Shown here: positions 1-11,577 of the stretch, piece after piece
Layout of the letters: every line of letters begins with the position of its first letter
How positions within the stretch are numbered: position 1 is the first letter of the stretch
Source: Arbacia lixula
Taxonomy: Eukaryota; Echinodermata; Echinoidea; Arbacioida; Arbaciidae
Length of the DNA: 64,000 bases
Direction of reading: 5' to 3'
Assembly: GCA_963669155.1 (NCBI GenBank)
Contig: OZ022583.1
Location: 929,679-993,678 of the forward strand
Notes under the pieces: model-generated
What the model saw: only the letters and a program-made list of their open reading frames with translations
What the model was told of the DNA's origin: nothing
Database searches by the model: none
Translations under genes and position numbers: made by a program

Positions 1-1863
1 TTATAGAACTCTATACGAATAATTCATCATCCTACCTTACTCGAGGTTTAATTCCTTGCGAAGTTTTATTGGGATACTACTGTGAATCGCGCTGGAGATT
101 CAATTTACAATGTACTTCAGCGCATGGCACAGTGCCCCACCTCCTCACACACATGGTTCGGTCAGCATGCCATGCAAAACATTGATACGTAATAATGATA
201 ATAGTTCGTAATAATTCAGTGTTCCGCATTTGTACTCGGATCCTGAGGAGAAATATCAACATCTGCAAGATCACTATACATCTATTCAGAGCTCCACAGA
301 AGTTCAATCGCCCAATCGCACAGGTACAGGGATAGTGTTTTGTGCTCTCGATTCGAAATAGAATAACACACCACACCTCGGCGATAACGTTTGAGCATGG
401 ACCTTACACTGGCATGACTGGTCCATGGTGTGAGAAAGTACAATGTATATTTTTAGCACTGCAAGTGTTGTGCATATGAACACTGTACTGGCCCACGAGT
501 CGTTGCCATGGTTAGTGCCAGAATGGCAGCGTTTATCTTACATAACATCCATGTGTGAGGGGATTTGTTATCGGGTTGAAATTAACCATGCATGGCTGGC
601 TTGGGTGAGAAATATAAGGAAAAAATTTTATCGGATAGCTTGCCGGAACAAACTGGAGGGAGCTGACACAGTGTGCAAAAGACGATGGACAGTGTGCACA
701 TTACAATCACTGTGTGGGGACATCGGATGGTGTGCATATATAGTTACGCTTGTTTCTCCCACATGCTTTACCGTTCGTTCGGCCAACTTCGCCACGCGAG
801 TTCAGTGGCGTGTACACTCACCATGCTGACAACGCAGTGCGGTGTCCGAGTGTGTATATTCGCTTTAACTCGCGCGAAGTTCCTGTCGCACACGTCTATA
901 ACCGTTGGCTTTTTGAAATCATACCACCCATTCACGTTTTCTAACACAATTTTCGCCGAGAGTACTGGATAGATCATTCTAAAAACGCACACATTACAAG
1001 TTCAATTATCCATTTACGTAACTGTCAAATATTAGAATACTCTATCCAGTACTCTGCCCAAAATAATTTTTTGTTTAATTGAATGTCTTAACCGTCAAAA
1101 TTTTCCCATAGATATTCTACAGAGAGCGTCTCGTTACGTAATACTGCATAACTGAGTCAGCGCTGATAATAGTGAATTCCTGCTATTTTGACCAATAGCA
1201 GGAATCCGGAATTGCGCGGGACTGTTAATGATATAATTTTTGTTTTGCTGTGACTCTCTGTAGAAATGAGATCGGTTGATCAATCTGTTTGTACAGAGAG
1301 TAACATCAAAACAAAGATTATAGCACCTACTGTCTCTTTGCAAAACATTGAATTCTTTGTATATACATTCAACTAATATGCAATATTGCAGCAATATGAG
1401 CTGTCTACATAATGATCTTCATACCTTGCAAAGCCCCTTCAAAATCAATATCACAATTCAATTCAATTCAGTTTTATCCTTACTCATCTTTAAAAAAAAA
1501 AAGTGAAATAATATGAAACATGAACAATCAATAAACAATTACAATATTCAACTAGCAATAAACACAAAAAATACATAGATGAACAGCACAACCAAAAACA
1601 AATAAAAACAATTTTTTTTTTAGTGAACTTTTAAGGCCTATACAGCAATGTCTTCTACATCATTGTTGTATGAAGGTGTGAAAAACATCTTGCTCACTAA
1701 ATGCTTCAAATGTTTAAAAATCTGCATAATAATACCAACATAAACTTGAATGTAAAAATTAATGTGAATGTGAATGGATACTCAAACATGGATATGAAAA
1801 CGACTTGTTTTGCATGTGACTGTAAACATGAATGTGAGTATGAATCTGAATCTTGACAGTTAC
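1..1863 (-). other. Partial INVS intron 9; hairpins only
   Basis: No coding segment is recognised. Two imperfect hairpins are visible: arms at about 956-981 and 1032-1056 around AGTACTGGATAGA, and a shorter one at 1171-1206 (CCTGCTATT with AATAGCAGG). A/T-rich simple sequence lies at 1440-1640. Confidence 0.6.
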
Positions 1864-1919
1864 CTGCAGGAGGACTTGGACGGTACTATTATGTCCTGAC
1901 ATAGCAGCGGCATGAAGGG
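1864..1919 (-). CDS. INVS: INVS exon 9, last exon in the window
   Basis: A 56-bp exon entered in phase 1 and left in phase 0. Acceptor CTCCACAG, donor GTAACT. It encodes ALHAAAMSGHNSTVQVLLQ. I see no further inversin exon in 1-1863, so the next intron is longer than 1.8 kb. Confidence 0.9.
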
Positions 1920-4597
1920 CTGTGGAGGAAATCAACCAAAATAGCATTATTACAGGCAACAAAACCAAGAGAGTAGTTCACAACAACTGCAGTGTAAAGT
2001 ATGTCATCCACAACAAAATATACAGAATCAGATATCAACTACATGTATTTTACATAATAGTGTAAAGGTGGAAAGTTCCTTTGCCAGGCTTAAAAGTTAT
2101 GTAAACTCATACCATAGTATATAGAAGAAAATACCTTTTAGGAAACTCTCTCCAATCTACAGAGTTGAACATAGAATCAAATAATTGTTGATAACATATA
2201 CAGATTTTTTTTTAATAGAACTGCATACTCTTGCACTAACAAAATGATTTTTATCACCACAATCTAAGCTATAAAAACAGCATCAATGCTTAAATGTTCT
2301 ATGAATGTTATCAGGACAGGAGAAAAATTAATTCAAAATTTTCAGGGGCTACTTTTTGAGCACGTTGGCCGATATTGCTACAATTTTACATTGTGTCTAT
2401 AGGATTTTCCGGGGTTCTTGTAAACATTTCAGGGGCGAAATTGCCCCGAGCCCCCGCATATTTTTTCCCCTGTATCAGGAACATTTATTATCACATCTGT
2501 GATGAGATAGATTATCTACTTCATCACTTTCCTCATTCACACAAACCTCAAGCTACATTCAGCCTACTGTACCCACCTGTAGCGCCTGTCTTGTCGGTAG
2601 CGTTGATGTCTTGGCCGTACTCCATCATGACCTGAATGACCCCGTCCGCACCCTTCCCAGCAGCCCACATGAGCGCTGACCGTCCTTCCAGGTCAGGCTC
2701 GTCCGTAATCCCCTCCCGCTGCAGAAATAGCTGCACTGTCTCCTGCGGGAAGGATGATAAGGCAGCTGGAATCTTCAGCACGAATTCACAAATGAGTTTG
2801 AAATTTGGGCCACAGTTTAAGCATATATCATTGCCTTTAAGCAGATGAGTGCGCTTGATTTGACAGTTAAAAAAGGTCCAATGATAAAACGCACATGTTA
2901 TGAGTAGGGCGATTAAATCCTGCTAGTTACTATGATTAAGACCAAGGTTCATCTAACCAGTGTGATTACACCCTAGGCAGCAATAGTAACTCGTGTGAAT
3001 TTAGCACCCTATACAAAATGCATGTCTTGATTATTGGATCCTTTTTAAATTTTACTCCTTTAAATGTTATTTCATTAAGATCCAATTGATAGTCTTTTTC
3101 ACTCCTTAACCTCACTACTTACGGTGTGATTATTCTGGGCAGCATAATGAAGGGGCGTGGCTCCGTTGGAATCTGAGCAGCTGTAGTTGGCATGGCGATC
3201 CAGCAGCATGACGACCATGTGGGTGTGGCCAAGCACGGCTGCCCAGTGCAGCGGGGTGCGGAACATGTTGTCGAGCACAGAGATGTTGCACTTCACCAGC
3301 GGTGTCTAAAAGGAGAAATGTACACACATACTTATCAATTACTATAATTTCATTCAGCTCTGCATAGCACATAAGAAATACTTGTTTATACACTGTCTTA
3401 CACAGGTGACCAAAAGCTAACTGGAGGAATACTGCATGACAGATCTGTTAATTTACCCTTTTATCACAATGGCCTCTATTTGGCAGACATCCACCCTTTG
3501 TGCGCCAGACAAAATGCCGCTCTTAAGGATGTTTAAGGATATACACACTTGGCACCTAAATATATCTAATCATGTTGACATAATTATGTATGTACTATGT
3601 TACTCAGTAATCAATTTATTCCACGTTTGTCACTTATGTTATTTCTGATTGTTGTATACTTGTTGTTCCCGTGGAGGACAAATCTCTGTGCACTTCTAAA
3701 TATGAGTCAATAAAAAAGGATCTGAATGATCTGTAAGAATGCAGCCTACCTGAAAGTCTACCAGCCTCTGGACTATAGCTGAGTTGCCGTTGGCCACAGC
3801 AAGATGCAGGGCCGTTCTACCTTCATAGTCCTGCCAGTTCACTACACTGGGCTCTGTGTCCTGGACGGAAGAATATACACAAGATTATTATACAAATATT
3901 GACTGCTATGAGGGGCACAGTTAAAATTATAAGCCCAAGATGATGTCAAAACCATGACTATATGCCCGAAGCGAAGCTGAGGGCATAGTCATGGTTTTGA
4001 CATCACCGAGGGCCTATGATTTTAACTGTGCCCCGAATATTAAGCAGTCAATATTTGTTTTATAAACCGAATGTATAGATTCTTCTCATCGATTGGTTAA
4101 AAGATTTCCTGAACTGACAAGGCCTACAAGATAGCATGTAATAGGCATGTAAATCAACACTCATTGCGCGTACAGGGATTGCGCACACACGAGCGATATC
4201 GCGCGGTGTTGAGGTTGTCTTATTATTTTCCGGGCACAGTCGATTGCCATGCCCCGGGCACAGTTAATTTTGACGTCATCTTGTTAAAAACGGGGGCACA
4301 GCTATTTCGATGACTCTACTTTTAACCAATCAGATGAGAGGAATCTATGTATGAGGTTTATAATAATCAACACAACCTTCATTTATCAAACTAATTGAAC
4401 TACTGAGAACTACTGGTTCCTCAGAATCGTGTCATTATCACATTAGCCTGGGTGACTGCCCACCGAACAGTAGATGCAGATTCAAGTCTCTGCACTGTCC
4501 TCTTTTTCTTATCTTATTTTCTAACACATTGATCAATCAATATTATCAATATGGAGATTAAGTGTAGAACAAAGTTTATATCACAATCCTTTCATAT

Positions 4598-4628
<31 letters not shown>

Positions 4629-7600
4629 TCTATTTATTCATTTATTCATTCATTCATTCTTTCTTTCTTTGAAACAGCTGTGCAATCACTTCTTCAGTCA
4701 TACAAATGTGTGTTCATTTTCTTCAATTATTAGGCTGCTGGTCTTAGAATCTTGTAGCAAAGGGTAAACAGGGTTGTAGAAATGAAGAGGTACTGTACCA
4801 GTATGAGCTGGACTGTGTTGATAGCAGTGGGGGCATCACCAACATTAGCAGCCCAGTGAAGGGGAGTTTTCCCATCAGTGTCAGGAATGCCAATGTTGGA
4901 GCTCTAGACATGAGAAGAAGAGGTGACTAACTATGACATAAACTGGCTCAGAATTAGTATGTATATCAACTCGTTGAGTGCCAAATGTACCTCTAAGCAC
5001 AAGTCACACATACAAATCCAATAAAGCGGCTCATCTGGCACATTCTCAAATGTGCAGGTGAATCGGAGAAGTAGGCTTAATCCATATAACCATTCTTGTT
5101 ATCTGTAATCATAACTACTGCAATCATACAATCTATTCAATCAATTATATGGACGAGCTGGGCCCTGTTTTATGAATAATTGCGATTGATTCCTTGAAAT
5201 AAGATGGCATCAACACACTGCACATTACACATTGTAATGATAACATGAAGATGTGTTTTCTTGAAATAAAATGGCATCAACACACTGCACATTACACATT
5301 GTAATGAAAACATGAAGATTTTTTTTCTTGAAATAAAATGGCATCAACACACTGCACATTACACATTGTAATGATAACATGAAGATGTGTTTTCTTGAAA
5401 TAAGATGGCATCAACACATTGCACATTACACATTGTAATGATAACATGAAGATGTGTTTTCTTGAAATAAAATGGCATCAACACACTGCACATTACACAT
5501 TGTAATGATAACATGAAGATTTGTTTTTCCTTGAAATAACATGCCATCAAACCACTGCACATTACACATTGTAATCAATTGTAGCATCTATTCTTCATCA
5601 CAGTGTAAATCGAAACTAAAAAAACACAAATTGCAATGATAAAAATACATCATCTCTATTTGACCGCAGTATCCCCTCTCAGTCCAAAGTGTATCGTAAT
5701 GATTATATTGATGGTAAACTCACATGTTTGACAAGCATCCTCACAGCCTCCTCGTTTCCATACGATGCACTCCAATGAAGGGCGGTTCTCTGAAAAGAAA
5801 AGCAAATCCACAAAGTAAAACCATGACGCAACAGAATGCTTTGTCATGCCAATTCAATCGGTAGCTTCTCCTAGGTGTTAAAAAGAACTTTTGACACTTG
5901 ATGAACGATCAACAATATGTTGTAGAACTTGTATCATCCTGATATTTACACATCATAAGGTCAAAGGATGTCAAATCTGTTAGAAGCAGGTTTTGTGACA
6001 TTCATCGATTGCTGTTCTAGTAATAATTGGCTTTTAATCTTTGGCCAAATCTTGACCAAAAAATGTGTGCGTATCAAATTCAAAACACAACCAGCGGCCA
6101 TTGTGTATCACACATGTCAATCAACTAGCAACTGTCTTCACAGGGTAATTTATAATTCATGATGCTTATGGCAAAAAATAGATTCTGGGTTGACATGTAG
6201 CAGAAAAGATGAAATGGTTCCGCTTGCTTCCTTTTTAACCAGTTACCGGTTTGTAACCAGAAAACTTTGTTGAATGACTCTCAAATACATTAATGTCATT
6301 AACTTGTTAATAATTGCTTTGAATACAGTCAAAAGAAGTTGCTATAGCCAGTTTTCTGAGAGCCAGGGCCCTGTTTTATAATGAGTTGTGATCAATCAGA
6401 AGTCCAATCCCCCATCTCTAATGTACAGACTTTAACACGTCAAGTTGAATCAAAACTAAGCCACTTGTCGTGCAACCCTTCCAAAGTGACCTGTCTTTGA
6501 AAAAAATCGCCTTTGATCACAATTTAACTTACAATAGCTATTAATCGTAACTCTATATGTAAAAGATAGGGAGTTGGAATTGCGATTCATTCAAATAAAA
6601 CACAATTCTTTATAAAGACATGACCCAGGTTTACCTAGTTCCCATAGTAAATGAGTTACCACATCAGCTGCCATATGACACATTAGAGTATGCAGGTCAA
6701 TGCCCTTGATTCCCAGCATAAGTACCTTGGCGTTGTCCTGTTCGTCCACCTCTCCAGGCATGAGCTGCTTCATAATGAGGGCGAGGCAGCGCGTGTCCTT
6801 GTGCCTCGTGGCAAAGTGCAGGCAGGTTTGGCCCTCATGGTCCTTCTCTCTCCAGTAAGCACCCTTTGATACCAGCAGCTTGCACAGACGGAAGATCCCC
6901 TACAGTCCCACCACAATCAAAACAATGTTGGGTTACAGCAAGTTTTATCATTTTCTACATAGTATATATATTAGGAATGTTGGGTTTTGTTATCACGATG
7001 CTTAGAAGTATCTAGTATGGTATCTTATTCAAGTCAAATCAAATCTGTAATTGCAGTCTGTGGAATGAATTGCTGTGGGTTACAATCAAGCAAATGAATA
7101 CAAAATACTTCAATCTGGAGATAATGAAACAAAAATACATTCATGAGGAAACAGTAAGCACTGTGCTTTTGTAGCATGTATTATGTAATGGAAATATGGC
7201 CTTGTTTAGATATATCTGAGCAATAGATTTTACTCCTGTTGTGCCTGACAAATACAGCTCAATCTCATCAAGTGTGTTTCAATTGTGCTATTATGCTCTA
7301 TATTTAAAAATTATTTACAACACATTGGAGAGCAGTTCGTAACTGACGTCACAAAATAGAACTTGAACAAAATTGGTTATCCTTTGACGGATTTTCATCA
7401 AACCTCCATTAATATGTTGCTATGTTGATTAAAACCCATTAAACTTTGGGGTGGACTTCCCCTTTAAAGGGCATATACTGTACTGGGAAAGCGAAAAAGC
7501 CTTCAAAATGTAATTGTTAGCAATCTTCTTGACAATGGTCTTAAATTCATGTATCGTCTATTTTAGAAGCTTGTTGAAAGTTATTTGCCCTCAAATGATC

Positions 7601-8763
7601 CACATATGGAGTAATTAATGATTAATGATTAAATCCTCAAAATGCAAATTTGTGATTTAATCACTTATTACTCCAAATGTAGATCATTTGAGGGCAAATA
7701 ACTTTCAACAAGCTTCTAAAATAGACAATACATGAATTTAAGACCATTGGCAAGAAGATTGCTAACAATTACATTTTGAAGGCTTTTTCGCCTTCCCAGT
7801 ACAGTGTATGCCCTTTAAGTATGTTGATAAAGTCTTGTCAATGATGACGATGATGGTACCTTATATGTGGCCCAGTGAAGGGCAGATCTACCCCCGTTAT
7901 CCTTGGCGTCCACATTGGCCCCTTTCTTGATGAGGACTTCCGCACAGTCCAGCCGGTCAGCCAGCACAGCAAACATGAGGGGCGTGCGTCCGAACTGGTC
8001 AGCCTGGTCAACCTGTTTGGGGAAGGCTACAGGCCAGAGAGAGGACAGGGCAATGGAGGGAAGAAACAATGATTAACTCAGTCAGGTAGAAGGCTTTTTC
8101 AAAGTGGAAATGATCATTATGTGGCTCTCAAATTGGCAACACTATCTTTCTCAAACAAAATTTTTATTGCAAGTATGGAATGTATAATGCATCATAAAAC
8201 ATAATGTGAAATACATAGAATTTAGACCAATAACTGTACCAATTTGAACAGCAAAAGTGTGATATCAACCTTTTCAGTGCATTGCCAATTTGAAGAATAA
8301 GCGATCATATCTTTTGGAGAAATTTGTGCAGTTTCCTGTGATGCATCTTTTATTACTTTAATAGTTGATATCAAGGCTTTGGATGGGTCATTCAAAACCT
8401 TGAAATCTAGCAAGCACTATAATTCCATTTCAAGTCTGTTTCCAGCTCTATTATTGGGAGAGAAGTTCTTATTCAGTATTTTCATTTGTTTGACCTGCAA
8501 GGGCTACCCTGTGTCCAAGTCCATGGCTGTATGTTCTCACCTTTCAGCAGCTTCTGCAGCACTGCCTTCTGGCCGTTGACGGCGGCCGCATGGATCTGGG
8601 TGTCTGGCGACGCCTCCCTCTGTAGCGATGCATTGGAGTTCATCACCCCACCCCCAGTCCCCCCTGGCCCATCGGTCCCCCGCCCCTGCCCCTGCACCTC
8701 AGGGATAGCCTTGCTTCTATGCGTGGCAGTCAGGGGAGCTACCTCAGCATTGTGTCTCTTCAT
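1864..8763 (-). CDS. INVS: Inversin (nephrocystin-2), N-terminal ankyrin half, 9 exons, gene runs off the left edge
   Basis: Inversin is an ankyrin-repeat scaffold of the ciliary inversin compartment and of Dishevelled/planar-cell-polarity signalling (family knowledge). Exons on the minus strand, in order: 8541-8643 (or up to 8763), 7860-8026, 6726-6899, 5724-5789, 4799-4903, 3750-3860, 3123-3305, 2577-2742, 1864-1919. All have AG/GT borders and the frame stays open for 377 codons from the inner start. Residues typical of vertebrate inversin, recalled from memory: QIHAAAVNG, DQFGRTPLM, VLADRLDCA, MPGEVD, SNIGIPD, NWQDYEGRTALH, NMFRTPLHWA, GATPLHYAAQ, DLEGRSALMWAAGKG, ALHAAAMSGH. The remaining ankyrin repeats, the IQ motifs and the C-terminus are not in the window. 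Diversin-type ankyrin proteins are the alternative, but the residue match is specific to inversin. Confidence 0.93.
2577..2742 (-). CDS. INVS: INVS exon 8
   Basis: A 166-bp exon entered in phase 0 and left in phase 1. Acceptor TCCCGCAG, donor GTGGGT. It encodes ETVQLFLQREG, DLEGRSALMWAAGKGADG and DINATDKTGAT. Confidence 0.93.
3123..3305 (-). CDS. INVS: INVS exon 7
   Basis: A 183-bp exon, phase 0 to 0. Acceptor CCTTTTAG, donor GTAAGT. It encodes 61 residues spanning NMFRTPLHWAAVLGH and SNGATPLHYAAQNNHT, about two ankyrin repeats. Confidence 0.94.
3750..3860 (-). CDS. INVS: INVS exon 6
   Basis: A 111-bp exon, phase 0 to 0. Acceptor CGTCCAG, donor GTAGGC. It encodes DTEPSVVNWQDYEGRTALH and ends RLVDFQ; the NWQDYEGRT block is diagnostic. 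Confidence 0.94.
3893..4057. repeat. Palindromic (fold-back) MITE-like repeat in INVS intron 5
   Basis: Arms of about 75 bp (3893-3967 and 3981-4057) are near reverse complements, from CAAATATTGACTGC through GGGGCACAGTT to TATGCCC, joined by a short GAAGCGAAG loop. Such structures are typical of non-autonomous DNA elements. The family is not identified. Confidence 0.75.
4058..4362. repeat. Second inverted-repeat element next to the 3.9-kb palindrome
   Basis: The left end TATAAACCGAATGTATAG and the right end TATGTATGAGGTTTATA are imperfect inverted repeats, and inner blocks (ATTGGTTAAAAG with CTTTTAACCAAT) extend the pairing to about 45 bp. The inside has three GGGCACAG blocks shared with the adjacent palindrome, so the two may be one composite element. 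Confidence 0.6.
4592..4675. repeat. TTTA/TTCA/TTCT microsatellite
   Basis: Run of TTTA units grading into ATTC and then TTTC units, inside INVS intron 5. Confidence 0.9.
4799..4903 (-). CDS. INVS: INVS exon 5
   Basis: A 105-bp exon, phase 0 to 0. Acceptor ATGTCTAG, donor GTACAG. It encodes SSNIGIPDTDGKTPLHWAA and then NTVQLIL, the repeat that in vertebrates reads SNIGIPDVEGK. Confidence 0.93.
5194..5590. repeat. 67-bp minisatellite, six units, INVS intron 4
   Basis: Units begin (TTGAAATAA) at 5194, 5261, 5328, 5395, 5462 and 5531, so the period is 67 bp (69 in the last step). Each unit contains GGCATCAACACACTGC, CATTACACATTGTAATGA and AACATGAAG. The units are very similar, which suggests recent expansion. 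Confidence 0.93.
5724..5789 (-). CDS. INVS: INVS exon 4
   Basis: A 66-bp exon, phase 0 to 0. Acceptor CTTTTCAG, donor GTGAGT. It encodes 22 residues, RTALHWSASYGNEEA through VKH, one ankyrin repeat half. Confidence 0.92.
5900..6170. repeat. Diverged copy of a repeat family also at 38.4 and 52.1 kb
   Basis: Shares with 38440-38650 and 52080-52275 the order ACACATCATAA, a GGATGT block, TTTTGTGACATT, a TTTGG block and a GCCATTGTG-type block. It sits in INVS intron 3. The family is not identified. Confidence 0.5.
6726..6899 (-). CDS. INVS: INVS exon 3
   Basis: Acceptor GACTGTAG, donor AAG before GTACTT; 174 bp, phase 0 to 0. It encodes GIFRLCKLLVSKGAYW through MPGEVDEQDNAK, matching the second and third ankyrin repeats and the inversin-specific APGEVD-type segment. 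Confidence 0.93.
7464..7818. repeat. Long fold-back palindrome (MITE), INVS intron 2
   Basis: A 355-bp near-perfect inverted repeat with arms of about 155 bp. The ends are TTAAAGGGCATA and TATGCCCTTTAA. The arms share GCAATCTTCTTG, TTAGAAGCTTGTTGAAAG and TTGCCCTCAAATGAT. The spacer is a short ATTAATGATTA-rich stretch. TTAA at both ends could be a target duplication or part of the element. Confidence 0.85.
7860..8026 (-). CDS. INVS: INVS exon 2
   Basis: Acceptor CCTGTAG, donor AAG before GTACCA; 167 bp, entered in phase 1 and left in phase 0. It encodes the first full ankyrin repeat, with DQFGRTPLM and VLADRLDCA, then the start of the next (SALHWATYK). Confidence 0.93.
8541..8763 (-). CDS. 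INVS: INVS first coding exon
   Basis: The exon ends with AAAG before donor GTGAGA, phase 1. Two starts are possible. The ATG at 8763 follows directly on an acceptor-like TTAACAG and would give a 40-residue Gly/Pro-rich extension. The ATG at 8643 gives MNSNASLQ, whose length and residues line up with the vertebrate N-terminus (MNKSENLL) just before QIHAAAVNG. I favour 8643 for the conserved product. An in-frame TAA lies two codons upstream of 8763 in the genomic sequence, so a longer reading would need a spliced upstream exon. Confidence 0.8.
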
Positions 8764-10440
8764 CTGTTAATCCATAGGAAGTATAAGCATACATCTTCAA
8801 CTTCGGCTCATTAGCGATTTTCATACAGCGTATTATACAAGAGTCACATTGGCTTGATTCACAATGGTGGTTTACATGTAATTTGATATGTGTACTAAAC
8901 CAGCTAACTTTATGGGATGTCAGATATAACAACAGGAAACATTATAATTGATTAATTATCCTTGATTTTGTCCTCTGAATCATTGTGGTGTCTTGAATTT
9001 GTCTACATCACAGCAAAGAATTGAAATCACCCACTGTTGTGAATTTTGTCATGAAAATCAACGATTTTTGTGACAGCACCATATGGTGATTAATTTTGCG
9101 CCCCATAAAGTTAGTCACGTTTAGTGCGTGGTCTAAGTTAAACCACAGTTGTGAAAACGGGCTGTAGTGATTGAACATATCCTCATGCACTGTACAGAAA
9201 GAAGTACATGTACTGGGTCTCAAACAAAAACAATGCACACATTAGAGAATAAAATGCATCAATTGCATCAATGTTTTTAAAATGTTCCAGAAGATTGTTC
9301 AATAAGGGTGAGGCAGTGTAAAGCTCCATTCACCATGAACTGGTCAGAACTGGTGAATAACATTTGTTCTTATTAGAATGAAGATATCTTAGTGGTGTGT
9401 ACAATTTTAACAACTCAATCAAATAAGATGTCACGATATTGTAAAAACACTTTATATGCCAACAAAAAACACATGTAACAACATGAAATGTGGGTGTGAA
9501 TAGGGAACCAATGGAATTATTATGCTGTTGCTTGGAAATGCTTGGAAAAAACAGTTGCAAGTACAGGTTTACTAGGCTTCAGAATGTTTAGAATGACTGT
9601 GGGATGCAATATCACTCCATCACACATATATTTCATATTTGTTTTTTGTAATGTTGTTGTGATTGTCAATACCACAATACATGTTTACACATATTTACAC
9701 AATATTCACAACTTCTACATTTTTGGGTTAAACACACAGTAGCATAGCATATTTCAACAAATAACCATAATAATTTGGCATCATTTCCCCATGTTTGGTA
9801 ATGCAAGAGCAGAACTGAACAATGCGAAGTACTGAATTAGTATATCTGCCATTGCCAACAACAATAATGATAAATGCAAGTTAAAAAACATCATGTTACC
9901 TGTACTACATGTATCAGATAAAAGTGCACAGTAGTCTAAACAACTTACGGAGATTGCCGACGTCATGCAACAAGAAAACATTGAGAAACATCCACTGGAA
10001 TTCCAAATATGTACAAAGGAATTTTAACAAACAGAACTAAGTTCTTGATGAATAACTTCTCATGTTAAACTCAACCTCAACACAGGTAAAGTTTACTATC
10101 AGATCTGGTATGAAGTGAAATTCTACACTTGGAGGAATCACAGCTGACTGCAACAATGACCACCACAACATACCCAGTGCTTCATAATAAGGTGAATCAG
10201 TATGACTCCTCTATACTTTGAATCACTGGCTGATATTGTTTGCAAGAGTTCTTTGCATTGTATGAAAAGGAGCTGAAAAGCTCTTGAGTAGGCAGACAAA
10301 GCAGGCCATTGTGTCTGCTCCTATTCAGTGGTCTGTGTTCACTGGAGCATAGCACTCAAGGGTTGGGAGAGGTTAAAGCTAGTCTCCAGGCACAGGCACA
10401 TTGTGATTTTGTGACAGGGTTGCAATAGAAGTAATTAGTA
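8764..10440. other. INVS 5' flank or upstream intron; nothing recognised
   Basis: No open frame with family similarity, no clear promoter element and no strong repeat. It may contain a non-coding first exon of INVS, because the first coding exon follows an acceptor-like TTAACAG. A 16-bp unit (AATAGAAGTAATTAGT) is repeated about three times near 10427-10475. Confidence 0.4.
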
Positions 10441-10469
10441 ATAGAAGTAATTAGTAATAGAAGTAATTG

Positions 10470-11020
10470 TAATAGAAGGATTCAGTTAGCTTGGGCAAAA
10501 TTTGGCAAGCTCAACTTTATCTTTTGTGATGAGAAGCTCCCTCTTTCTCTCAAGAAACAGATTTTCAACCAATGCATCATAGCTGTGCTCTCTTATGGAG
10601 CAGAAACATGGACCACAACTAAGAGACTGGAGAGAAAACTTAGAGTAACTGAAAGGGCTATGGAAAGAATTATGATTGGTGTTTCAAAGAGGGACAAAGT
10701 TAGAAACCAGGATTTGAGAAAGAAAACCAAAGTATGGGACATAGTACAGGAAATTAAATCAAAGAAATAGAGGTGGGCTGGTCATCTGGCCAGGAGGAAA
10801 GATGATAGATGGACTTATAAATTAACCATGTGGACCCCCAGGGCTAACACCAGAAGGAGAGACAGGCAAAGTAGGGGGTGGATTGACGATATTAGAGAAT
10901 ATGGTAGTGTGACATGGAAACGAATGGCACAAGATAGATCAAAATGGAAAAATGATGAGGAGGCCTTCCTTCAGCGAGGAGAGAAATAGGCTAGAGATAG
11001 AGAGATAGAGAGATAGACAT
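10470..11020 (+). mobile_element. 5'-truncated RTE-like LINE, 3' end of ORF2
   Basis: Translation gives KFGKLNFIF, SYGAETWT, LRVTERAMERIMIG, then WAGHLARRK and RWTYKLTMW, the block after the reverse transcriptase domain in RTE-type LINEs (as in CFDP2/BovB proteins). A TAG stands where the 50.8-kb copy has TGG, just before RWAGHL, so it is dead. The 3' end is AGAT microsatellite (10996-11020), as usual for RTE. Confidence 0.85.
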
Positions 11021-11577
11021 GGTTGCATAGAATGCGCCTGGCATGAACCAGTTGCATACGGTTAGCTTTTCTGGCTTTGTAAACCGTGGTCTAGTTATGA
11101 TGTCAACATTTGCTATGGAAGGGCAGTTACCAATGGCATGGGGTTTAAAGGGAACCACCAGGCATTTCAAAGCCAATGCTTTGTTGTTTTGGTACTGGAA
11201 TTGAATACTAATCAAACAGTTGTGGGGTCTGATCTGTTTCTGTAATTAGAGATTTTTAGAGAACAATGCAATCAATTAATGGGGTGTGCGGAACATTGGC
11301 TATTTCGATGTTCCGCTGGTCTCTTTGTTTTGCATGGCTGCTCGATCAATATGTGCTATTATTGTATCTAAGTGATTTACTGCATAGCAGAGTAACGATG
11401 GTTAGTATCATTACTCCGCTATGCAGTAATTGGAATGATCTTGTGAAGTAATATCTTCTCAGGCAAATACTTGGAATCACAGTATCGATGTAACTCTCAC
11501 CAAAATCAAACCTCTCTTTTTTGTCTTGCCTGAACGAAGTTCAGCTGAGACCTTTTTATCACTTTTCCTGTTAGTCT

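Noticed and set aside
5194-5590. Regular direct repeats resembling a CRISPR array
   Set aside because: There are no unique spacers; the whole 67-bp unit repeats. It is a minisatellite in a eukaryotic intron.
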